From an uncultured Odoribacter sp. (GTDB lineage Bacteria > Bacteroidota > Bacteroidia > Bacteroidales > Marinifilaceae): 29,689 nucleotides of DNA. The notes below the pieces were generated by a model that saw only the letters and a list, made by a program, of their open reading frames with translations, made no database searches and was not told where the DNA came from. This document shows positions 8,678-15,389 of this stretch, piece by piece. The position numbers were made by a program, and so were the translations under genes. The stretch spans positions 1-29,689 of the forward strand of contig CAJTSF010000025.1 in assembly GCA_910578985.1 (NCBI GenBank). Reading direction: 5' to 3'. The stretch's first letter is position 1. Each line of letters opens with the position of its first letter.

Positions 8678-8696
8678 TTTTATAGAACACCGCAAA
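8665..8696 (-). promoter_or_regulatory. Promoter of the V-type ATPase operon
   Basis: On the minus strand TTTG (8696-8693), a 20-base spacer and TAATTTAG (8672-8665) match five of six fixed bases of the Bacteroides -7 box and all of the -33 box. The predicted start lies roughly 25 bases ahead of the E subunit ATG. Confidence 0.55.
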
Positions 8697-8738
8697 CATT
8701 TTTGCATAAATATTATAAACTTTCGGCAAATTTACTCG

Positions 8739-8746
8739 TATCTTCG
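8739..8746 (+). promoter_or_regulatory. Candidate -7 box for the exbB-exbD pair
   Basis: TATCTTCG fits TAnnTTTG at five of six fixed bases and lies 22 bases before the exbB start. No TTTG is found at the right distance upstream, so this is only a partial promoter match. Confidence 0.4.
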
Positions 8747-8768
8747 CCCGCGGAAAACAAACGAAACA

Positions 8769-9446
8769 ATGATGAACACCATGATTCTGCTCTCTGCCGC
8801 TCCGGCAGCGGAAACCGAACTGAGCCTGTGGGACATGATCCTGAAAGGCGGGTGGCTGATGATACCCATCTTCCTCCTCTCCCTCGTCGCCGTCTACATT
8901 TTCTTCGAGCGCTTCCGCCTCCTGCGGGACGCCTCCCGACTCGACCCGCAGCTCATGGAAAACCTCCGCGGCTGCCTACTCTCCCGCAACCTCCTCCAGG
9001 CGCATGCCCTCTGCCGCGCGGACAACACCCCCGCCGCCCGCATGCTCGACAAGGGACTGCACCACCTCTCCCTCCCCGCCGCCGAACTGCGCGCCATCAT
9101 GGAGAACGCCGCCAACCGTGAAATCGCCGAAATGGAACGCGGGCTCAACACCCTCGCCACCTGCTCCGGCATGGCGCCCATGCTCGGCTTCCTCGGCACC
9201 GTCATCGGCATGATACAGGCATTCTACGACATGGCGCTCGCCGGCAACAACATCAACATCACCCTCCTCTCCCGTGGCATCTACACCGCCATGGTCACCA
9301 CCGTCGCCGGGCTCATCGTCGGCATCATCGCCCACTTCGCCTACAACCTCCTCACCGCCCGCATCGACCGCGTCGCGGCACGCCTCGAAGCCACTCTCGG
9401 CGACTTCCTGGAAACCGTTCACGAAACCCGCAACACCCAAATATAA
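8769..9446 (+). CDS. exbB: MotA/TolQ/ExbB family proton channel protein
   Basis: A 225-residue inner-membrane protein with three membrane segments: about 29-46, 130-157 (SGMAPMLGFLGTVIGMIQAF) and 172-198 (GIYTAMVTTVAGLIVGIIAHF). The last two carry the family's conserved channel-lining pattern (LGTVIGM and TTVAGL). With ExbD it would form the proton-driven motor that energises TonB-dependent outer-membrane transport; TolQ or another role is possible since the families are not separable by eye. The neighbouring ATG one codon later is an equally good start. exbD follows after five bases. Confidence 0.9.
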   Translation: MMNTMILLSAAPAAETELSLWDMILKGGWLMIPIFLLSLVAVYIFFERFRLLRDASRLDPQLMENLRGCLLSRNLLQAHALCRADNTPAARMLDKGLHHLSLPAAELRAIMENAANREIAEMERGLNTLATCSGMAPMLGFLGTVIGMIQAFYDMALAGNNINITLLSRGIYTAMVTTVAGLIVGIIAHFAYNLLTARIDRVAARLEATLGDFLETVHETRNTQI

Positions 9447-9451
9447 AACCT

Positions 9452-9841
9452 ATGATCCGCAGAACGAAACGGGCGAACGCCGACTTCAACATGTCCTCCA
9501 TGACCGACGTCGTCTTCCTCCTCCTCATCTTCTTCATGGCGACCTCCACCCTCATCAACCCCAACGCCCTCAAGCTCCTCCTCCCCAAGAGCACCAACCA
9601 GACCTCCAACACCCCCGCCGCCGTCGTCTCCATCGACCGACGCCTCACCTTCTACCTCAACCAGAAGGTCACCCCCTTCTCCCAGCTCGAAAGCCGCCTC
9701 GTCGCCCTCCTCAAAGACAGCGACGAACCCTGCATCTCCATCGAAGCCGAGAAATCCGTCCCCATCGAACAGGTGGTCCGCGTCATGAACATCGCCAAGA
9801 CCTACGGCTACAAAGCCATCCTCGCCACCGACCCCGAATAA
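9452..9841 (+). CDS. exbD: ExbD/TolR family biopolymer transport protein
   Basis: A 129-residue protein with a short basic N-terminus, one membrane helix (MTDVVFLLLIFFMATSTL, about 17-34) holding the conserved aspartate D19, and a periplasmic domain. This is the standard ExbD/TolR form; D19 is the expected proton-carrying residue. Five bases after exbB, so certainly co-transcribed. No tonB or second exbD follows: the next gene is on the opposite strand. Confidence 0.92.
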   Translation: MIRRTKRANADFNMSSMTDVVFLLLIFFMATSTLINPNALKLLLPKSTNQTSNTPAAVVSIDRRLTFYLNQKVTPFSQLESRLVALLKDSDEPCISIEAEKSVPIEQVVRVMNIAKTYGYKAILATDPE

Positions 9842-9971
9842 TCCCCCCTTCCGCACAGGACAGCTCCCACACCGGGCACTCCCACACATTCTTCTTGCAT
9901 CGCCGGAAGCCCCCACGCCCTCGCCTCCCTCTTCCCCCACAGCCCACACCCTCCCGAACACCCCACTCCGC

Positions 9972-10862
9972 TCACCGCCCCCGCTCCACCGGCTCCGCCA
10001 CCACGCCGCGCACCTCCTCCGCCAGGCAATGCAACACCTTCTCCTGGTGCATCCCGTCCAGCGGGTCATGCTCGCACGCCATTGTCTCCCGGATACCCTC
10101 ATGGATGAAATACACCGCCCGCGCCACCGCCTCCGGCAACGTCTCTCCCCGCAGCAATCCCCCCGTCACCGCACTCGCAAACGCATCCCCCGTCCCCGGA
10201 TACGACGCCGGCAACTCCTCGCAGCACACCCGCCACAACTTCCCCTCCCGCCGGTCATACGCCAGCGTCGCTATCCGCCCCGGCTCCTCCGCCGGCGCCG
10301 ACGTCACAATACTATACTCCGGTCCCATCCCCGCCAACTCCACGCACCACTCCTCCGCCTCCCTCGCGCTCACCCCTGCACTCACCCCTGCGCCCCGCGC
10401 CCCGCACACCTCCCGCCCCAACAGGAACGCCGCCTCCGTCAGATTCGGCGTCACCACCTTCGCCCGCCCGCACAGCCGCCGCATCCCCTCCACCATCCCC
10501 GCATCCATCCCCGGATACAGCACCCCGCGGTCCCCCATCACCGGATCCACCACCACAAAATTATCCTCCCGCCCGAACTCCACGAAAAACCGCTCCACGA
10601 TATCCAGCTGCCGCCCCGACGCCAGATAGCCCGAATAAAGCGCGTCGAACCGCAGCCCCAACTCCCGCCAATGGTCGATGATGGGCTGCATGTGGTCCGT
10701 CAGGTCCAGCGACCGGAATCCCGGGTACTCGCTATGCGCCGACAACACCGCCGTCGGCAGCGGGCACACCTGGCACCCCATAGCCGAAAGCACCGGTATC
10801 GCCACCGTCAGCGACGCCCGCCCGTACCCCGAAATGTCATGAATGGCTGCTATCTTTTTCAT
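9972..10862 (-). CDS. Pyridoxamine/pyridoxal kinase-like protein (ribokinase/ThiD fold)
   Basis: A 296-residue kinase starting MKKIAAIHDISGYGRASL; an upstream in-frame extension to 10991 crosses the promoter and lacks support. SGYGRASLTVAIPVLSAMG and LPTAVLSAHS are typical of the bacterial pyridoxamine kinase branch; VVVDPVMGDRG (about 104-114) and PGTGDAF (about 244-250) supply the magnesium/ATP and catalytic base motifs of the family. It would phosphorylate B6 vitamers at the 5' position for pyridoxal phosphate salvage. A 12-bp tandem repeat at 10369-10392 doubles GVSA in a surface loop. Single gene, convergent with exbD; the 130-bp gap between them shows no clear terminator. Confidence 0.85.
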   Translation of the reverse strand: MKKIAAIHDISGYGRASLTVAIPVLSAMGCQVCPLPTAVLSAHSEYPGFRSLDLTDHMQPIIDHWRELGLRFDALYSGYLASGRQLDIVERFFVEFGREDNFVVVDPVMGDRGVLYPGMDAGMVEGMRRLCGRAKVVTPNLTEAAFLLGREVCGARGAGVSAGVSAREAEEWCVELAGMGPEYSIVTSAPAEEPGRIATLAYDRREGKLWRVCCEELPASYPGTGDAFASAVTGGLLRGETLPEAVARAVYFIHEGIRETMACEHDPLDGMHQEKVLHCLAEEVRGVVAEPVERGR

Positions 10863-10888
10863 ATCCGTAATCTTGTCCATAAACGCCG

Positions 10889-10896
10889 CAAAAATA
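10889..10896 (-). promoter_or_regulatory. -7 box for the pyridoxamine kinase gene
   Basis: On the minus strand TATTTTTG is a perfect match to TAnnTTTG, 26 bases before the ATG. No TTTG is seen 19-21 bases upstream. Confidence 0.5.
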
Positions 10897-10975
10897 GGCA
10901 ATTTTTCATCACGCCCGCCCATCCCTCCGCTGATAAACTCATTCATAGAAAAAAGGCAAATCCGTCGGGTTGTTT

Positions 10976-11007
10976 CTTGGAAAAACGGCACAATTACCTT
11001 ATTTTTG
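10976..11007 (+). promoter_or_regulatory. Promoter of the AAA ATPase gene
   Basis: CTTG at 10976-10979 (three of four -33 bases), a 20-base spacer and a perfect -7 box TATTTTTG at 11000-11007. The gene starts about 60 bases downstream. Confidence 0.6.
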
Positions 11008-11023
11008 CAATGGAAAAACGGCA
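10978..11023. repeat. 13-bp direct repeat flanking the AAA ATPase promoter
   Basis: TGGAAAAACGGCA occurs exactly at 10978-10990 and again at 11011-11023, a 33-bp step (about three helical turns). The copies overlap the -33 box and the expected transcription start, positions suited to a repressor. Confidence 0.5.
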
Positions 11024-11068
11024 GTTATATAATTATTACACCGAAAACAGAACAAATAAGAACAGGCT

Positions 11069-12412
11069 ATGCTCCAAAGAAAGATAGACAACTACATTCG
11101 CCATTACTACGAGACCACCCGTAATGCCCTGCTCATTACCGGTGCGCGACAAATTGGCAAAACTTACTCGATCCGTCAGTTCGGCAAGACGTTCAAGAGT
11201 TTTGTTGAAATCAATTTCGTAGAGACACCCGAAGCGGTAGGACTGTTTCATGGAGCGAAAAGCAGTAGCGACATTTTGCTTCGTCTCTCGACAATCACTT
11301 CCGTGCCGCTCATCAAGGGCGAAACACTAATCTTTTTCGATGAGGTGCAACAATATCCCGATATCGTTACGGCAATCAAATTTCTGGTGGACGACGGTTC
11401 GTATCGCTACATCTTGAGCGGCTCGCTGCTGGGTGTAGAGTTAAAAGACCTACGTTCGGAGCCTGTGGGATATATGGGCGTCAAGGATATGTATCCGCTC
11501 GATTTCGAGGAGTTCATTTCGTGCGTCGGAATCAATGATGCCGTCATCGGGTCGTTGCGCGAAGCATGGCGGAATCGCACAGCCTTGGACGAATTCATAC
11601 ATGGCAAGATAATGGAGTTGTTTCGGCTCTATCTCGTTGTGGGCGGCATGCCTGCAGCCGTGAGCAAATACATCGAGAGCAACAATCTTCAGGAAGTGAT
11701 GGCAGTGCAGCAAGATATCGTCCGTCTGTACAAACGCGACATCGCTAAATATGACCCCCACAACAAACTCTATATCGAGGAAATTTTCAATCTCATTCCG
11801 CCCGAACTGAACGCCAAGAACAAACGCTTCATCTTGAAGCAGCTGAACGAACATGCGAAATTCGACCGGGTCGAAAATAGTTTTTTGTGGCTGACGAACG
11901 CAGGCGTGGCGTTACCGGTCTATAACATAGAGGAGCCGAAAATACCGCTCTTGCTTGCCCGTTCGCGCAACCTGTTCAAACTCTTCCAGAACGACATCGG
12001 ACTGCTCGCCAGTCAGTATGCCGAAGGAATCCAGATGCGGATTATCAAGGGGGATAAGGACATCAATTTCGGCTCGATTTACGAAAATGCCGTAGCGCAG
12101 GAGTTGGTGGCGCATGGCATCGCTCCCTACTATTACAACAACAAGAAGCGGGGCGAGTTGGATTTTGTCATCGAACTGGGCGGCAAGGTGCTGCCTATTG
12201 AAGTAAAGTCGGGCAAAGACTACGAAACGCACCGCGCACTATCCAACATCATGGATTGCAACGAATACGACCTGCCCGAAGCGGTCGTGTTCAACAACGA
12301 CAATCTGCGAGTCATCGGAAAAATTGTCTATGCTCCTGTCTACATGGTGATGTTTCTCGAAAAAGACAATACGGCTCCAACATTTTACAAGGTGGATATT
12401 TCAGGGCTATAA
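11069..12412 (+). CDS. AAA-type ATPase with DUF4143 C-terminal domain
   Basis: A 447-residue protein of the AAA_14/DUF4143 type, common in Bacteroidota and often in accessory DNA. Walker A is GARQIGKT (25-32), Walker B LIFFDE (87-92) and a sensor-like SGS follows at 117-119. The C-terminal part has E340, ELDFVIE (363-369) and LPIEVKSGK (375-383), a pattern like a PD-(D/E)xK nuclease core. The cellular role of the family is not settled. It has its own promoter, sits next to the AT-rich island, and is followed by a large palindrome, so it is probably a single-gene unit. Membership in the peptide system downstream is not supported by transcription signals. Confidence 0.88.
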   Translation: MLQRKIDNYIRHYYETTRNALLITGARQIGKTYSIRQFGKTFKSFVEINFVETPEAVGLFHGAKSSSDILLRLSTITSVPLIKGETLIFFDEVQQYPDIVTAIKFLVDDGSYRYILSGSLLGVELKDLRSEPVGYMGVKDMYPLDFEEFISCVGINDAVIGSLREAWRNRTALDEFIHGKIMELFRLYLVVGGMPAAVSKYIESNNLQEVMAVQQDIVRLYKRDIAKYDPHNKLYIEEIFNLIPPELNAKNKRFILKQLNEHAKFDRVENSFLWLTNAGVALPVYNIEEPKIPLLLARSRNLFKLFQNDIGLLASQYAEGIQMRIIKGDKDINFGSIYENAVAQELVAHGIAPYYYNNKKRGELDFVIELGGKVLPIEVKSGKDYETHRALSNIMDCNEYDLPEAVVFNNDNLRVIGKIVYAPVYMVMFLEKDNTAPTFYKVDISGL

Positions 12413-12451
12413 GGAGCCTGTTCCGAAGATGATTTCCAGAAGTTTCATTCC

Positions 12452-12594
12452 GGTTTTCTTCCACTCTCCTTCGGCATTAACTCCTTATCATGTCCTTATC
12501 AACTTCTTATCATTTCCTTATATTATAAGGGAGTGATTAGGGAATGATAAGGGAGTAATTAGGGAGTGATGCCGAAGGAAAGTCGGAGAAAAGG
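12452..12594. repeat. Large imperfect inverted repeat made of phased 11-bp units
   Basis: Two arms of about 70 bp mirror around position 12523 (centre CCTTATATTATAAGG). The right arm holds four tandem 11-bp units of AGGGAGTGATT type (12528-12571); the left arm holds four matching units of CTCCTTATCAT type (12481-12524). The outer parts also pair (CTTCGGCAT with ATGCCGAAG). It lies between the ATPase gene and the promoter of the peptide operon, and could act as a bidirectional terminator or cruciform element. Confidence 0.85.
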
Positions 12595-12679
12595 ACAAGA
12601 AAAACGGAAGGAAAACCAAAGCAAAGGGCAGGCAAACAAAGAGATTTCTAAATCTTCAATAAAAATTTTCTGAAAAATA

Positions 12680-12710
12680 TTTGTTTGTTTACACAAACTT
12701 AGTACATTTG
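12680..12710 (+). promoter_or_regulatory. Promoter of the Cys-rich peptide / radical SAM operon
   Basis: TTTG at 12680-12683, a 19-base spacer and TACATTTG at 12703-12710 match the Bacteroides consensus at every fixed base. The leader to the peptide start is about 155 bases. It contains a possible 11-codon upstream reading frame (12822-12857, MIMARPTKPSE) preceded by GAAAAGAG. Confidence 0.8.
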
Positions 12711-12874
12711 ACCACCAAAATAATCCATTATGTTCAATCAAAAATATAAGCTTTGTCATTTATAAAATCAAATAAATTAAGTTTCACTAATTGTTCAACA
12801 AACAAAACATCTTGAAAAGAGATGATTATGGCAAGACCTACAAAGCCGTCAGAGTAGGAATAAAAAAAATAACT

Positions 12875-13114
12875 ATGTTAATACCAAAAGAAAAAGATTA
12901 CAAACAAATCCAAGGACAGATTGTCGACTATTCCGATGTCCATATGTCGGTATGCGGAAGCGGTTGCAGTTGCCCCTGCAAGCAGACCGCATCTGTCAGC
13001 GTACAAAAAATTTATGTTGCTCTGACTTCCGGATGCAATTGCACTTGTGGATGCAATTGCAATGCTCCTATCATGAGAGAATCGTTTAAGGGAAGAACCC
13101 ACATATCTATTTAA
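12875..13114 (+). CDS. Cys-rich peptide, probable RiPP precursor
   Basis: A 79-residue peptide with nine cysteines in two clusters: C27, C31, C33, C35 (CGSGCSCPC) and C54, C56, C58, C60, C62 (CNCTCGCNC). Both contain SGC-[SN]-C-[PT]-C, suggesting an internal duplication. Residues 1-26 are Cys-free, charged and leader-like (MLIPKEKDYKQIQGQIVDYS). The next gene is a radical SAM/SPASM protein of the peptide-maturase type, so the cysteines are likely targets for thioether formation or other crosslinks. There is no GG cleavage motif and no obvious match to families I can recall (GG-Bacteroidales, SCIFF, CXXX-repeat). The ATG has an A-rich upstream stretch; the same frame stays open to a TTG at 12791, so a longer leader cannot be excluded. 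An alternative is a metal-binding peptide. Confidence 0.7.
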   Translation: MLIPKEKDYKQIQGQIVDYSDVHMSVCGSGCSCPCKQTASVSVQKIYVALTSGCNCTCGCNCNAPIMRESFKGRTHISI

Positions 13115-13117
13115 CCC

Positions 13118-13153
13118 TATCCTTCAAGGGGAGGATTCTCCTCTTGAAGGATA
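13118..13153 (+). terminator. Strong intercistronic hairpin after the peptide gene
   Basis: TATCCTTCAAG (13118-13128) pairs with CTTGAAGGATA (13143-13153) and the stem extends inward to 16 bp with a GATT loop. It has no T-run after it, so it is more likely an attenuator or mRNA stabiliser than a full stop. Placed between precursor and maturase, it would favour excess precursor. Confidence 0.75.
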
Positions 13154-13172
13154 CATTAACCAGCAATAAGTC

Positions 13173-14534
13173 ATGCAATATTCAAAATATGTTCATATAT
13201 CCCACGTTGAAAACGATGTCATGGCATTGTATCATGCGTTGTTAATCCGTACGGTATTTCTCAATCAGGCGGAATTACAGCAGATAAACTCCTATTTAGA
13301 AACAAATCGCATGGATCACGCTGCCCTTTCGGACACCGTTCAATATTTGTATGACAACTATTACCTTGTTGCAGACGACGAGGAAGATTGTAAATTATAT
13401 AGTAAGTGCATCGAATTGATTTCTCCGACCGCCATATCCAACGCATATATGGTCGTGACCGAAAATTGCAATTTCAATTGCAAGTATTGTTTCATATCCA
13501 ACGCCGTACAAAGTCCTGGGGTTACCAAGGTGATGACGGAAGAAGTTGCCCGGCAGGCGGTCAAATTATTACAACGCACATACGAAAAGCAGCAAACGCC
13601 ATACGATAAAACTATTACATTTTATGGTGGCGAACCACTGCTTAATTTCGAGGTAATCCGTTTTTTCATGGAGGAAGTGGAACGCATCAAAGCGCAGGGT
13701 TATTGGCCGTCCGATGTAAAATATGCGTTGATTACCAACGGTTCTTTGCTGACGAAAGATATACTGGAAGCACTTCAAAAATACGGCATCGCTTTAAGTA
13801 TATCGTACGATGTGGACAAAGAATCCCATGCCCAACGAGTAGACAAAAACGGAAACAACAGCTATGACCTGGTCAGGCAGAAAATCGCATTATGCCATGA
13901 CCTGGGAGTACCATTCAGTCTGTCCATCACCATCTCCGAAACATTATTGAAGCGGAAAGATGAAATATTGTCGGAGATTTTAAACATGTCGCCATCGACT
14001 ATTGCATTCAATCTTTTGATACCCAACAAACAAAACCTGAAGAACGAACGCTATTACGAGGAGGCAACGGATTTCATGATAGAAGCATTCAGCCATTTAA
14101 GAAAAATCGGACTTTATGAAGACCGAATCATGAGAAAAGTCCACTCTTTCTCGGAAAACAAAATGCACATCTATGATTGCTGCGCCAGTGGCGGCAATCA
14201 ATACGTGATCACTCCCGATGGGAAGATAGGCATCTGCCACGGTTATCTAAACAACCGCAAATATTTTTCATCCAGCATTTTCGATACGGATTTCGACTTC
14301 CGAACACAAGCAGACTATCTGCATTGGAAAAAACGCACCCCCCTTTTAATGAAACAATGCCAGGATTGTGAATGTCTCAGTATATGCGGCGGTGGATGCC
14401 CCTATGCGGCAGATTACATGTACGGCTCCATCTACGAACTGGATACCAGATTCTGCATCCATGCCAAAAGGGTATTGGAGTGGTTAATCAAGGATTTATA
14501 TCATCAAACAACCCATAAATACGATAAGCCATGA
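13173..14534 (+). CDS. Radical SAM/SPASM peptide maturase
   Basis: A 453-residue enzyme. Residues 1-90 form an N-terminal domain of the type often used for peptide recognition. The radical SAM core has C99xxxC103xxC106 (CNFNCKYC) for the SAM-binding 4Fe-4S cluster and GGEP at 152-155. The C-terminal SPASM region has C336, C337, C355, C396, C399, C401, C405, C409 and C428, with the hallmark CxxCxC...CxGGCP-like segment (QCQDCECLSICGGGCP), enough for auxiliary Fe-S clusters. Such proteins modify ribosomal peptides, for example by Cys thioether bonds. It starts 58 bases after the Cys-rich peptide and its stop overlaps the next ATG (ATGA). AT-rich compared with genes on either side of the island. 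The substrate assignment rests on adjacency. Confidence 0.9.
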   Translation: MQYSKYVHISHVENDVMALYHALLIRTVFLNQAELQQINSYLETNRMDHAALSDTVQYLYDNYYLVADDEEDCKLYSKCIELISPTAISNAYMVVTENCNFNCKYCFISNAVQSPGVTKVMTEEVARQAVKLLQRTYEKQQTPYDKTITFYGGEPLLNFEVIRFFMEEVERIKAQGYWPSDVKYALITNGSLLTKDILEALQKYGIALSISYDVDKESHAQRVDKNGNNSYDLVRQKIALCHDLGVPFSLSITISETLLKRKDEILSEILNMSPSTIAFNLLIPNKQNLKNERYYEEATDFMIEAFSHLRKIGLYEDRIMRKVHSFSENKMHIYDCCASGGNQYVITPDGKIGICHGYLNNRKYFSSSIFDTDFDFRTQADYLHWKKRTPLLMKQCQDCECLSICGGGCPYAADYMYGSIYELDTRFCIHAKRVLEWLIKDLYHQTTHKYDKP

Positions 14535-15370
14535 ATACAAAAACTTGTTTTATTATCATGCCGTTCAACAATAGGTTTAATGACGTGTATGATCAGCACA
14601 TCAAACCACTGATAGAAAATCAGTTAAAGTCAGTAAAGTGCATTAGGATGGATAAACATCCCAAAATAGGTAACATCATAGATCACATAATAAAGGAAAT
14701 CACGGGAAGTTCATTTATTATTGCCGATATCACAGAATGCAACTCCAATGTATTCTATGAAATCGGCTTCGCGCATGCACTCAAAAAAGATGTCATATTC
14801 ATTAAAAATAAAAGTTTAGGCCGTCTCCCTTTGGACATAAGAGGGCAGTATGTTATTGTATACGACAGAGATAAAGGGTATGATGGATTACAGGCAAACA
14901 TAAAAAAAGTCATCGAAAACAGCATAACAGGCGTCAAATTCAATAACTCCCGGCATTCAAACAAAGCAGATGGAATATGTGGAATATGGTTTGGAGAATA
15001 TACAGTTCGACAAAAAAAACATAAAATCGAATTAACCATAGCCCCTAAAAAAATAAATGGCAGGCTTGAATATGAAGCATCTTGCCTGATAAGCATAGAT
15101 GATATGAAAATATACGAAACATTGCAATATCATCATGTTCTAAATGAGCATTCCTATTCACCAAATGAATGGAAAGATGGGGTTTGGATAGAATTTATTG
15201 GTTCATCTTGGAGTAATTTAAATGATAAGTGTTTGGTCGATTACTGGTTAGATGCGTTCGCTATTAAAAAAACATTAGTAAACAATCAATTGCAAGTGAA
15301 AATATGGGATAAAGTAAATTCGAATAAACAAGAAGTCTTTTTGCACAAATCAAATCACACAGAAAAATAA
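14531..15370 (+). CDS. Nucleoside deoxyribosyltransferase/TIR-like domain protein with unknown C-terminal domain
   Basis: A 279-residue soluble protein. Residues 4-130 have the pattern CFIIMPFNNRFNDVYDQHIK, then IIADITECNSNVFYEIGFAHA (about 63-83), with E77 in the place of the catalytic glutamate. This pattern belongs to the Ndt-like/TIR-like fold, known in enzymes that break N-glycosidic bonds of nucleosides or NAD and in several phage-defence effectors. Residues about 148-273 are beta-rich (GICGIWFGEYTV, IELTIAP, VWIEFIGSSWS) and I do not recognise them; they could be a sensor. The ATG overlaps the maturase stop, so the two are translationally coupled and likely act together. Activity on NAD or nucleosides is inference. 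Confidence 0.75.
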   Translation: MNTKTCFIIMPFNNRFNDVYDQHIKPLIENQLKSVKCIRMDKHPKIGNIIDHIIKEITGSSFIIADITECNSNVFYEIGFAHALKKDVIFIKNKSLGRLPLDIRGQYVIVYDRDKGYDGLQANIKKVIENSITGVKFNNSRHSNKADGICGIWFGEYTVRQKKHKIELTIAPKKINGRLEYEASCLISIDDMKIYETLQYHHVLNEHSYSPNEWKDGVWIEFIGSSWSNLNDKCLVDYWLDAFAIKKTLVNNQLQVKIWDKVNSNKQEVFLHKSNHTEK

Positions 15371-15389
15371 CCCTATAAATTAAAATATT

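Noticed and set aside
9842..9971. Terminator between convergent exbD and kinase genes
   Set aside because: No stem of useful length with a T-run was found; the stretch is C-rich and featureless.
10369..10392. 12-bp tandem repeat in the kinase gene as a phase-variation site
   Set aside because: The unit is a multiple of three, so copy change would only lengthen a surface loop (GVSA) and not switch the frame.
9274..11087. Plus-strand frames across exbD and the pyridoxamine kinase region
   Set aside because: Low-complexity Pro/Arg/His/Ser content and overlap with clear genes.
11069..12412. AAA/DUF4143 ATPase as a member of the peptide system
   Set aside because: It has its own promoter, and a large palindrome plus a fresh promoter separate it from the peptide gene. 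Such ATPases are widespread single genes.
12559..12759. Minus-strand 66-codon frame between ATPase and peptide genes
   Set aside because: It runs across the palindrome and the promoter, with a composition expected from AT-rich non-coding DNA.
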